Part shown: piece by piece, positions 26,945 through 34,430 of the stretch
How positions within the stretch are numbered: the first letter of the stretch is position 1
How the letters are laid out: every line of letters starts with the position of its first letter
Origin: Sulfurimonas sp.
GTDB taxonomy: Bacteria; Campylobacterota; Campylobacteria; Campylobacterales; Sulfurimonadaceae
Length of the DNA: 45,422 nucleotides
Assembly: GCA_026988315.1 (NCBI GenBank)
Contig: JALSLJ010000073.1
Coordinates: 1-45,422, forward strand
Direction: 5' to 3'
The notes under the pieces: generated by a model
The model's database searches: none
What the model was told of the DNA's origin: nothing
Seen by the model: the letters and a program-made list of their open reading frames with translations, nothing else
Translations under genes and position numbers: made by a program

Positions 26945-26963
26945 TTCCGTGTCAAGCACGGAA
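26945..26963. repeat. Short palindrome of the dispersed GGAATGACG type
   Basis: TTCCGTG and CACGGAA pair perfectly around a TCAAG loop and are followed by TGACG. Palindromes of this wording are scattered between genes in many bacterial genomes, often as REP-like elements. Only one copy is in the window, so repetition cannot be shown here. Confidence 0.45.
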
Positions 26964-27035
26964 TGACGAGCGAAAGCATTTTAATAATACTTTTCATTTT
27001 CAATAACTCCTGAGTTTGGATGATATAAGACTTAA

Positions 27036-27716
27036 TTAGTCTATAAAAGTCACGCTTTCTTTGAGGGGAACTCTTGTAGGTTGATAAGTGTTTATTTTTG
27101 CTTCTTTGTCTTCGTAGCCTAAAACTACACTATAGAGAAAAGCTAAGTTGTCTGGTGCATCTAAAGCCTCTGCGACAACTTTTCCAAATTCAGTAGTTGA
27201 GCCTTGTGGACAACTCTCTATACCGAACTCTTGAGCGGCTAACATTATGCTTTGCATATATGCTCCACAATCAAGTAATGCACCCTCAGCACCATCAATA
27301 TTTGCTTTATCTGTAAATACAAAAAATACTGTTTTTGCTCCAAACCATCTAAAATTATCTTGCCACATCTTAATTCTGGTGTCATTATCTTTTCTATCAA
27401 CTTCCATGAGTTTATAAAGACCAGCTCCTGTAATCACTCTTCTTTTTTTATAAGGATGCACCCATTTTACAGGGTAGTATTGTATAAATTGGTCGTGAAC
27501 TACGCCCTCATTCATCTTTTTTATAATAGCATCGCCAATTTTTTTTAGAAGATCTTCATTGCTTATTGCATACACTTTCCAAGGTTGCATATTTGCACCA
27601 CTCGGTGTCATACTCGCTGCATGTAAAATCTTTTCCTGAATCTCTTTGGGTACAGGCTTTGGAAGGTAAGCTCTTTTTGAGGAGCGGCTTGTAATAGCGT
27701 CTATAATTGTTGGCAT
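27036..27716 (-). CDS. Nitroreductase family protein (FMN-dependent)
   Basis: A 226-residue protein of the nitroreductase superfamily, flavoenzymes that reduce nitro compounds, quinones or related substrates with NAD(P)H. The N-terminal RSSKRAYLPKPVPKEIQEKIL and TPSGANMQPWKVYAI motifs bind FMN and are complete. AALLDCGAYMQSIMLAAQEFGIESCPQG appears here as GALLDCGAYMQSIMLAA then GIESCPQGS, and the end has the VVLGYED element. The gene has its own short transcript: it is convergent with pnp and divergent from clpB. The physiological substrate cannot be told from sequence. Confidence 0.88.
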   Translation of the reverse strand: MPTIIDAITSRSSKRAYLPKPVPKEIQEKILHAASMTPSGANMQPWKVYAISNEDLLKKIGDAIIKKMNEGVVHDQFIQYYPVKWVHPYKKRRVITGAGLYKLMEVDRKDNDTRIKMWQDNFRWFGAKTVFFVFTDKANIDGAEGALLDCGAYMQSIMLAAQEFGIESCPQGSTTEFGKVVAEALDAPDNLAFLYSVVLGYEDKEAKINTYQPTRVPLKESVTFID

Positions 27717-27808
27717 TTTTATTCCTAAAAGAAGTGTTTATGAAATTATAATATAAACAAGATTATATATGCCATAAAGTTATATGTGAATACTTTAGAC
27801 TAAATAGA

Positions 27809-27839
27809 CTTGACAGCATGGCACTCAATGTGATATAAT
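27809..27839 (+). promoter_or_regulatory. clpB promoter with overlapping HAIR-like HspR operator
   Basis: A consensus TTGACA at 27810-27815 and TATAAT at 27834-27839, 18 bases apart, form a textbook sigma-70 promoter, unusual for this AT-rich genome. The inverted repeat CTTGACA, seven bases, ACTCAAT (27809-27829) matches 11 of 14 positions of the HAIR operator bound by the heat-shock repressor HspR (CTTGAGT-N7-ACTCAAG), with exact spacing. A repressor bound there would cover the -35 and the spacer. Confidence 0.6.
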
Positions 27840-27867
27840 CATTCTAAATTAATTTAAGGACTATGAG

Positions 27868-30444
27868 ATGAATAATATATTTGAAAAACTCACACATAAT
27901 ATGACGGAAGCTATAGAGTCTTCTATCTCTTTGGCGCTACACAATAAAAATCAAGAAGTGGAAACTATACATTTTTTATGGGCATTACTAACAAACTCAA
28001 ACTCTGTACTCAATCAGATGTTTAATAAGATGAGCATAGATAAAACAGCAATAGAGTTAGATGTAAGAAGTTTGGCTGAAAAATTACCAAAATCATCATC
28101 AGTAAATAAAGAAAATATAAAACTATCAAGAAGTTTTGTAGCAACTTTGGAAAATGGTGCAGGACTTATGACAAAAAATGGTGATTCATTTTTAGCGGTT
28201 GATACCTATATACTTGCAAATTTAAAGACAGAGCCATTCTCAAAAATTTTGCCAAAGTATATAGATGTTTCAGAACTAGCAAAAAATATAGAAGCAGCTC
28301 GAGCTGGTGCAACAATCGATTCACAAAGTTCTGATGAAACACTGGAATCTTTAGATAAGTACGGCATTGACTTGACAGCAGAGGCCGCAGAGGGGAAACT
28401 TTCACCAGTTATAGGTAGAGATGAAGAGATAAACCGAATGATGCAGATTCTTATCCGTAAAACTAAAAATAACCCTATGCTTTTAGGTGAGCCTGGAGTT
28501 GGTAAAACTGCTTTAGTTGAAGGCTTGGCTCAAAGAATCCAGAGTGGAAATATTCCAACATCATTAAAAAATAAAAAGGTTATAGCACTTGATATGAGTG
28601 CATTAATTGCTGGTGCAAAATATCGTGGAGAGTTTGAAGATAGACTCAAAGCAGTTATTGAAGAGGTGAAGAAGAATGGAAATATCATCCTATTTATAGA
28701 TGAGATTCATACTATTGTGGGAGCGGGAGCAAGTGAGGGTAGTATGGATGCTGCAAATATTTTAAAACCAGCTCTAGCTCGCGGTGAGCTTCATACAATT
28801 GGTGCTACAACTTTAAAAGAGTATAGAAAATATTTTGAAAAAGATACAGCATTACAAAGAAGATTTTTACCGATTAATCTTGATGAACCAACCGTAAATC
28901 AATCACTTCAGATTTTGCGTGGAATCAAAGAGAGACTTGAACTGCACCATAATGTAACTATTACAGATAGTGCTTTGGTTGCAGCAGCTCGCCTTTCAGA
29001 TAGATATATAGCTGATAGATTTTTGCCAGATAAAGCGATTGACCTGATAGATGAAGCAGCTGCAGAACTTAAGATGCAAATTGAATCAGAACCAAATGCA
29101 CTCAGTGCTGCAAAAAGAAAAAGTTCACAACTGAATGTTGAATGCGAAGCTCTGAAAATGGAGGATACTCCAGCAAATGCAAAAAGGTTAGAAGAGATTG
29201 CTAAAGAGTTGGCAAATGTGGAAGAAGAGGTAAGAACTTTAGAAGCTCAATTTGCAACAGAGAAAGAGGTTTTTGAAAAAATTTCGAGTATTAAAGAGAA
29301 GATAGAAGCTAAAAGAAGAGAGGCGGAACAAGCAAAGCTTGCATCAGACTTTAATCGTGCCGCCGAGATAGAATATGGCGAGATACCAACTCTGATTGAA
29401 GAGGAAAAAAAGATAAATGAAAATTGGGAAAATCTTCAAAGAGAAGGAACATTATTAAAAAATAATGTAGATGAAGAGGCGATTGCATCTGTAGTATCAA
29501 GATGGACACATATCCCTGTCCAAAAAATGCTTCAAGGTGAAAAAGACAGAATTTTAAATGTTGAGGATGAGTTAAATAAAGATGTCATTGGGCAATCTAA
29601 AGCAACTCATGCGGTTGCTCGTGCCATTAAACGAAATAAAGCGGGATTATCAGATGCAAGTTCTCCAATAGGTAGTTTTATGTTTCTAGGACCAACAGGT
29701 GTAGGTAAAACGCAAACAGCAAAAACACTTGCACAGTTTTTATTTGACAGCCAAGATGCACTTATACGAATAGATATGAGTGAATATATGGAAAAACATG
29801 CAGTTTCACGCTTGATTGGTGCTGCTCCTGGGTATGTTGGGTATGATGAGGGTGGACAACTCACAGAAGCTGTAAGAAGAAAGCCATATAGCGTTATACT
29901 CTTTGATGAGGTAGAAAAAGCACATCCAGATGTATTTAATGTGTTGCTTCAAGTTTTAGATGATGGAAGACTAACTGACAACAAGGGCGTAACGGTTGAT
30001 TTTACAAATACTATCATTATTTTAACTTCCAATATAGCAAGTGATAAAATCATAAATAACGCAAACTCGGACGAACTTGAAGATATGGTTATGAATGAGT
30101 TAAGACAAGCGTTTAAACCTGAGTTTTTAAATCGACTTGATGATGTAGTGATTTTTAATGCTTTAGCAAAAGAGCAAATAGTCGGTATAGTTGATCTTTT
30201 CTTTAGAGATATTGCTAAAAAAGTTGAAGAAAGAGATATAGAACTTGTTTTAAGTGCTGAGGCTAAGGAATATATAGCTGAAGCTGGATTTGACCCTGTG
30301 TATGGAGCTAGACCACTAAAGCGTGCTTTGTATGAGATAGTTGAAGACGCGCTTGCTGATTTGATACTTGAGGGTAAAGTGGTTGAGGGCTCAAAAGTTG
30401 AGTTTGGAATGAGTGATGGCGAAATAAAAGTTACTATATCGTAA
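27868..30444 (+). CDS. clpB: Chaperone ClpB (Hsp104 disaggregase)
   Basis: ClpB forms an ATP-driven hexamer that pulls proteins out of aggregates together with DnaK. The 858-residue protein has the N-terminal Clp repeat domain (about 1-145), a first AAA+ module with Walker A GEPGVGKT at 207-214, the coiled-coil middle domain (about 405-520, rich in Lys and Glu), which separates ClpB from ClpA and ClpC, and a second AAA+ module with GPTGVGKT at 608-615, then the C-terminal D2-small domain. There is no ClpP-binding loop signature. It has a strong promoter with a HAIR-like operator, so heat-shock control is likely. The dnaK and groEL genes are not in the window. Confidence 0.97.
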   Translation: MNNIFEKLTHNMTEAIESSISLALHNKNQEVETIHFLWALLTNSNSVLNQMFNKMSIDKTAIELDVRSLAEKLPKSSSVNKENIKLSRSFVATLENGAGLMTKNGDSFLAVDTYILANLKTEPFSKILPKYIDVSELAKNIEAARAGATIDSQSSDETLESLDKYGIDLTAEAAEGKLSPVIGRDEEINRMMQILIRKTKNNPMLLGEPGVGKTALVEGLAQRIQSGNIPTSLKNKKVIALDMSALIAGAKYRGEFEDRLKAVIEEVKKNGNIILFIDEIHTIVGAGASEGSMDAANILKPALARGELHTIGATTLKEYRKYFEKDTALQRRFLPINLDEPTVNQSLQILRGIKERLELHHNVTITDSALVAAARLSDRYIADRFLPDKAIDLIDEAAAELKMQIESEPNALSAAKRKSSQLNVECEALKMEDTPANAKRLEEIAKELANVEEEVRTLEAQFATEKEVFEKISSIKEKIEAKRREAEQAKLASDFNRAAEIEYGEIPTLIEEEKKINENWENLQREGTLLKNNVDEEAIASVVSRWTHIPVQKMLQGEKDRILNVEDELNKDVIGQSKATHAVARAIKRNKAGLSDASSPIGSFMFLGPTGVGKTQTAKTLAQFLFDSQDALIRIDMSEYMEKHAVSRLIGAAPGYVGYDEGGQLTEAVRRKPYSVILFDEVEKAHPDVFNVLLQVLDDGRLTDNKGVTVDFTNTIIILTSNIASDKIINNANSDELEDMVMNELRQAFKPEFLNRLDDVVIFNALAKEQIVGIVDLFFRDIAKKVEERDIELVLSAEAKEYIAEAGFDPVYGARPLKRALYEIVEDALADLILEGKVVEGSKVEFGMSDGEIKVTIS

Positions 30445-30469
30445 ATTAAAAAGAGGCTATAATTTTATT

Positions 30470-30823
30470 ATGAGATATATATTAATAGCAATGTTTTTCA
30501 CTGTTTCACTGTTTGCTTGTACAGGTGACTGTTTAACATGTCACCCGAAGCTTTTACCTACAATCAATGAAGATTTGCGTCATAAACCTATGCTCGGGTG
30601 TATAAAGTGCCATTCTGCAGAGCCAAACTCAATGGCGGAGTGTGGAGATGATTGTTTTGCTTGTCATCCGATGTCAAAAATAAATGCAGCAAATGTTCGT
30701 GAGCATGATGTTATACAAACTTGTGTTGATTGCCATGTAAAGGCAGATGAGATGCTTTTTGATACTTCAAGTACATTTAATCAATCCAAGCCTGAACTGA
30801 TAAAAGATTTTTTAGTTAAGTGA
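30470..30823 (+). CDS. Small periplasmic tetraheme c-type cytochrome
   Basis: A 117-residue exported protein with four CxxCH heme-binding motifs: CLTCH at 21-25, CIKCH at 44-48, CFACH at 62-66 and CVDCH at 85-89. The N-terminus (MRYILIAMFFTVSLFAC) is a short signal; LFAC could also be read as a weak lipobox, so periplasmic or membrane-anchored location is open. Several further His (RHKPM, EHDV) could be distal ligands. Such small multiheme proteins shuttle electrons in the periplasm; the partners are unknown. A TATAAT at 30458-30463 may be its own -10. The 3' end overlaps, antisense, a relic of an EAL gene. No cytochrome maturation genes are nearby. Confidence 0.85.
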   Translation: MRYILIAMFFTVSLFACTGDCLTCHPKLLPTINEDLRHKPMLGCIKCHSAEPNSMAECGDDCFACHPMSKINAANVREHDVIQTCVDCHVKADEMLFDTSSTFNQSKPELIKDFLVK

Positions 30824-30933
30824 TTGGCAAATGTTTTTTGTATCTTTTGAGGCATCCCAACACAATATCCTTGCACATAGTCAACTTTTAAATCTTTGAG
30901 ATATATTAGGGTTTTTGGAGGTGGCCTCATAAG
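30781..30933 (-). pseudogene. Relic of an EAL-domain (c-di-GMP phosphodiesterase) gene
   Basis: On the minus strand about 50 codons from an ATG at 30933 to a TGA at 30781 read through LKDLKVDYVQGYCVGMPQ, which matches the last strand and helix of EAL domains (DYxQGYxxGxP). Nothing of the remaining domain is present: two stop codons lie 10 to 11 codons upstream of this ATG. It is therefore the C-terminal stub of a lost gene. It resembles, but is not identical to, the end of the EAL protein at 36277 (LKDLEIDYSQGYYFGKP). Its last third overlaps the cytochrome gene antisense. Confidence 0.7.
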
Positions 30934-30976
30934 AGATGGGAGGTTTTATTATGTGTATGATTTTCTCGTAAAAAAC

Positions 30977-31010
30977 CTTAAACACAGTTTAAGTAAAAAT
31001 TGAGTAAAAT
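30977..31010 (+). promoter_or_regulatory. rpmH promoter region with inverted repeat
   Basis: TAAAAT at 31005-31010 is a likely -10 about 30 bases before the rpmH ATG. A perfect inverted repeat, CTTAAAC-ACA-GTTTAAG, occupies 30977-30993, that is, the -35 region. It could be an operator or the tail hairpin of an upstream transcript; no T-run follows. Confidence 0.4.
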
Positions 31011-31040
31011 TGCGCTCTTAAAATTATATAAGGATATGTC

Positions 31041-31175
31041 ATGAAAAGAACATACCAACCCCATAGTACGCCAAGAAAAAGAACTCACGGTTTTAGAGCT
31101 CGTATGGCAACTAAAAATGGTCGTAGAATATTAAATCGTCGTCGTGCTAAAGGTCGTAAAAGATTGTCAGTTTAG
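31041..31175 (+). CDS. rpmH: 50S ribosomal protein L34
   Basis: This 44-residue, strongly basic ribosomal protein reads [18 protein letters not shown] and continues with [20 protein letters not shown], the L34 pattern from end to end. AAGGA lies upstream of the ATG. It heads the classical rpmH-rnpA-yidD-yidC-jag-mnmE order. Its last four codons overlap the reading frame of rnpA. The gene is intact and of normal length. Confidence 0.98.
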   Translation: MKRTYQPHSTPRKRTHGFRARMATKNGRRILNRRRAKGRKRLSV

Positions 31176-31504
31176 GCGGATTTGACACACTCAAACTCCA
31201 CAAGGAGTTTCAGCGTATCTACAATAAAGGAAAGAATCAACATTCAAATAGCATTGTGTTATTTTTTCTTCCTCAAAATGGAATTCACAAGGTTGGATTT
31301 ACAGCTACCAAAAAGATAGGTAATGCTGTGAAAAGAAATAGAGCTAAACGAAGACTTCGAGCCCTTTTTTGTGAATATTCCAACTCTCTTAAAGATGGTA
31401 CATACATATTTGTAGCAAAGCAATCACTCAATGAAACTAGCCATGACAATTTAACAAAAGATTTTAAAAAAATTATAACTAAAGCCAAGGCTTTCAATGA
31501 TTAG
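31163..31504 (+). CDS. rnpA: Ribonuclease P protein component, probable ATT start
   Basis: RnpA is the protein cofactor that helps the RNase P ribozyme cut tRNA 5' leaders. The conserved core is [20 protein letters not shown], preceded by [18 protein letters not shown], which aligns with the N-terminal strand and helix of other RnpA proteins. That conserved N-terminus has no ATG, GTG or TTG in frame: the first standard start is GTG at 31256, which would delete 31 residues of the fold. The frame opens after a TAA at 31157-31159, leaving ATT at 31163 inside rpmH as the likely initiator, with AAAGG about nine bases upstream. That gives 113 residues, the normal length. It overlaps rpmH by 13 bases and yidD by eight. 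Confidence 0.88.
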   Translation: MVSLGGFDTLKLHKEFQRIYNKGKNQHSNSIVLFFLPQNGIHKVGFTATKKIGNAVKRNRAKRRLRALFCEYSNSLKDGTYIFVAKQSLNETSHDNLTKDFKKIITKAKAFND

Positions 31505-31832
31505 GAAATTTTTGTTAAAACTTTTATGGATATACCAGAAGTTTTTTACGGTTATTGGCTTTGGAAGTTGTCGATATTACCCATCTTGTTCCGAATTTGC
31601 AAGAATTAACTTTGAAAACAACTCTATTTCAAGTGCTTTTTACCACTCTTTTACTAGAATACTTCGTTGTAATCAATTATTTGACGGTGGCATAGAGTAT
31701 CCACTCCTTGATAAACTGTCTTTAAAGCCCACAAAATTAAGGGTTGATTCTATCAGATATTGGTTGGTTCCAAATAAAAAAAACCGATTTTATATTATAA
31801 AAAATTTTTCATATAAAGGGTCATCGTGTTAG
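31497..31832 (+). CDS. yidD: Membrane protein insertion efficiency factor YidD
   Basis: YidD is a small peripheral membrane protein encoded between rnpA and yidC that aids membrane protein insertion. The 111-residue protein has the N-terminal amphipathic segment and the family signature with three Cys: GFGSCRYYPSCSEFA, then RILRCNQLFDGGIEYPLL (typically RCNPxxxGGxDPV). It is slightly longer than many homologues, which are about 70-90 residues, by a basic C-terminal tail. It overlaps rnpA at its start and yidC at its end, so the three are co-translated. Confidence 0.93.
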   Translation: MIRKFLLKLLWIYQKFFTVIGFGSCRYYPSCSEFARINFENNSISSAFYHSFTRILRCNQLFDGGIEYPLLDKLSLKPTKLRVDSIRYWLVPNKKNRFYIIKNFSYKGSSC

Positions 31833-33514
31833 ACAAAATGTCACCAAATCAAAGACTAATGTTAGCAGTAGCATTGTCTATTGTTTTTTTCGTAGCTTAT
31901 ACTGCAATTTTTCCACCAGAACAACCAGTAGAGACGCAAGAGGCTCAAAAGACGCAACAAGTATCGCTAAGTAATGATGGGCAAGTAACACCAAACGCTA
32001 TCACAAGCGTAGAAGAGGCGTCTGGTCATGCTATCTCTAATGAGGAGAGAATATCTACAAGTACCTCAAACACAATAGTAACAATCACAAATAAAGATTT
32101 TATATTGAAGATAGACACACTCGGGCGTATCTCTTCTAAAGAGTTGCGTCAAGAGAAGTTTAATAATAAAGCTGGCAATCATGCTCAGTTAATTCCACAA
32201 ACTGGAACTAAACCTCTTTTCATAAGATTTATGGAAGAGAAGTTAAACGAGGAAGCCGTAGAGGTAGCATATACAGCAAGTGTGAATGAGATAGCTTTAG
32301 GTGATCACCCTCAAAAGGTTACATTAACTCAGAAACTAAAAGATTTAGTTGTAACGAAAGAGCTCACATTTTATGCAGATGGGCATTATGATGCAGTTAT
32401 CAAACTCTCTGATGATAAAAGATACTTTGTTTATCTAGGTCAAAGACCACAAGTTGTTGAGCAGATGATGACAGTGTCTGGTGCAATGGTATATACTGAT
32501 GATGAGCTTGTTACTATTGTAGAAGATGGAGACGCTGAGGGGAGAAAAACTTTTACAGGCGTTGAGCTTCTTTCTGCGTTTGATCAGTACTCAGCTACAA
32601 TTATGTATGGCTTACCTAAAGATACAACTGTTATGATTGAGAGGGACAGAGATAACAATCCAGTAGTATATTTTGATGCACAGCCCACTATGCATTTTAA
32701 CGGTTATATTGGACCAAAAGAGTATAAGGTACTTGAGAGTATCAACCCTGTTTTAACAAACGCTATAGAGTATGGTTGGTTCACTTTTGCAGCGAAACCA
32801 CTTTTTGCACTTCTTTCATGGTTGCATGGGATTTTCGGCAACTGGGGCTGGTCAATAATCGCGCTTACTATTATCATTAGAGTTATTCTTTACCCTTTAA
32901 CATATAAGGGTATGGTTTCTATGCAGAAAATCAAAGAGATTGCACCTAAGATTAAAGAGGTTCAAGCAAAATACAAAGGTGATCCTCAACGCGCAAATGC
33001 AGCGGTAATGGAGATGTATAAAAAGCATAATGCAAACCCGCTTGGTGGATGTTTACCAATGCTTCTGCAAATCCCTGTATTTTTTGCAATTTACCGTGTA
33101 CTTTTAAATGCCGTAGAGCTTCAAGGTGCACCGTGGGCTTTATGGATTACAGATCTTTCTCGTATGGATACTTACTATGTTTTACCTATTCTTATGGGTG
33201 CTTCTATGTATTATCAACAAAAGCTTACACCAAACAATTTTACTGATCCATTGCAAGAAAAAGTGTTTAAATTTTTACCAATTATCTTTACTTTTTTCTT
33301 CCTAACTTTCCCATCTGGTTTAGTTTTATACTGGTTCGTAAACAATCTTTTCTCAATTGGACAGCAGTTTATCGTAAATGCACAGTTTAAAAATGCTAAA
33401 GATGCAGAGATAGCTGTGAGTGACCATGCACATAAGATGGAACATAAAGAGATGGAAAAAGAAAAATTAGAAAAAAAACGCGCAAAAAAATCAGCGGAGA
33501 AAAAAGATGATTAG
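31826..33514 (+). CDS. yidC: Membrane protein insertase YidC
   Basis: YidC inserts and folds inner-membrane proteins, alone or with SecYEG. The 562-residue protein is of the long Gram-negative type: an N-terminal signal-anchor helix (LMLAVALSIVFFVAYTAIF), a periplasmic beta-domain (about 60-330), then five conserved helices including GWSIIALTIIIRVILYPLTYKG, with Arg in the hydrophilic groove, and NPLGGCLPMLLQIPVFFAIY given here as two segments. The C-terminus is a Lys/Glu-rich tail of the kind that contacts ribosomes. I chose GTG at 31826, seven bases before the yidD stop, because AAAGGG lies just upstream; the ATG at 31838 has no binding site. It overlaps the jag start. Confidence 0.96.
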   Translation: MLDKMSPNQRLMLAVALSIVFFVAYTAIFPPEQPVETQEAQKTQQVSLSNDGQVTPNAITSVEEASGHAISNEERISTSTSNTIVTITNKDFILKIDTLGRISSKELRQEKFNNKAGNHAQLIPQTGTKPLFIRFMEEKLNEEAVEVAYTASVNEIALGDHPQKVTLTQKLKDLVVTKELTFYADGHYDAVIKLSDDKRYFVYLGQRPQVVEQMMTVSGAMVYTDDELVTIVEDGDAEGRKTFTGVELLSAFDQYSATIMYGLPKDTTVMIERDRDNNPVVYFDAQPTMHFNGYIGPKEYKVLESINPVLTNAIEYGWFTFAAKPLFALLSWLHGIFGNWGWSIIALTIIIRVILYPLTYKGMVSMQKIKEIAPKIKEVQAKYKGDPQRANAAVMEMYKKHNANPLGGCLPMLLQIPVFFAIYRVLLNAVELQGAPWALWITDLSRMDTYYVLPILMGASMYYQQKLTPNNFTDPLQEKVFKFLPIIFTFFFLTFPSGLVLYWFVNNLFSIGQQFIVNAQFKNAKDAEIAVSDHAHKMEHKEMEKEKLEKKRAKKSAEKKDD

Positions 33515-34427
33515 GATTGAATCTTTAACATTAGAAAAAGCATATGAAGATGCTGCTTCTTCGTTAAAGTGTTCTGTTACGGAACTGAAAATTGAAGTTG
33601 TTCAACATCCAACAAAAGGTTTTTTAGGACTTTTTAAAAAGAGTGCTATTATTGTTGCAGTGAGAGAAACAAATTCAGAAAATTCAAAAATAGAAGAAAA
33701 AATTACAAACAAAAATGAACTTGAAGAGTTCTCAATTCCAAAATCTAAAGCAGATGAAAAAGAAAAAACTAATAAAATGAAGCCAATAGAGAGTTCCAAA
33801 GAAGAGAGAGTTGGGGAAAAAGAAGAAAAGCATACGCATACTATTTTAAATGATACTATCATGCCAGCATCATTTGTTAGCACGCAAGATGATGATGATG
33901 AGATGAACTATGAACCAGTGTATGCAGATGAATTTTATGAAGAAGATGAAGAGAACAAAGAAGATCTTTTAGAAATAGCACAAAGTGTTGAAGAAGATAT
34001 TAACAAACTTTTTGAATTTATATGTTTTAAAATAGATGAAATTAAAGTGAGTGTTTTTGATGAAAATACTCTTTTAGTTGAGTTTAAAGGTGAGGATGCT
34101 GCCTTGTTAATAGGTAAAGAGGGGTATAGATACAAAGCACTCTCTTATATGATTTTTAACTGGATAAATACAAAATATCAAGTGCAACTTCGCTTAGAGA
34201 TTGCAGAGTTTTTAAAAAATCAAGAAGAGTCTGTTGCAAGATACTTGCAAGGAGTTTGTGAAGGCGTTGACCGCGATGGAAGAGCACAAACAAAAATTCT
34301 TGATGGAGTGTTGGTTCAGATAGCACTCAAAGAGCTTCGTAACACTTATCCAGATAAATATGTAGCTATCCGTTCTACTCGTGATGGGATGAAATATATC
34401 ATCATTAACGATTATCATTCTAATTAG
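33507..34427 (+). CDS. jag: Jag (SpoIIIJ-associated) RNA-binding protein
   Basis: A 306-residue cytoplasmic protein encoded after yidC, as in most bacteria. Residues 1-50 are the Jag-N domain (EKAYEDAASSLKC, GFLGLFKKSAIIVAV). A long acidic and lysine-rich region (about 55-160) is probably disordered. A KH domain follows (about 185-235, LIGKEGYRYKALSYMI), then a C-terminal domain in the position of R3H. That last domain lacks the Arg-x3-His signature: the aligned helix reads LDGVLVQIALKELRN. So single-stranded nucleic acid binding by R3H may be altered or lost, although the ending KYIIINDY fits the fold. The role in RNA metabolism or cell envelope control is not settled for the family. Confidence 0.85.
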   Translation: MIRIESLTLEKAYEDAASSLKCSVTELKIEVVQHPTKGFLGLFKKSAIIVAVRETNSENSKIEEKITNKNELEEFSIPKSKADEKEKTNKMKPIESSKEERVGEKEEKHTHTILNDTIMPASFVSTQDDDDEMNYEPVYADEFYEEDEENKEDLLEIAQSVEEDINKLFEFICFKIDEIKVSVFDENTLLVEFKGEDAALLIGKEGYRYKALSYMIFNWINTKYQVQLRLEIAEFLKNQEESVARYLQGVCEGVDRDGRAQTKILDGVLVQIALKELRNTYPDKYVAIRSTRDGMKYIIINDYHSN

Positions 34428-34430
34428 ATT

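Noticed and set aside
27816-27840. CIRCE (HrcA) operator at clpB
   Set aside because: Only a GCACTC half-site is present and its partner GAGTGC is missing; the HAIR repeat explains the bases better.
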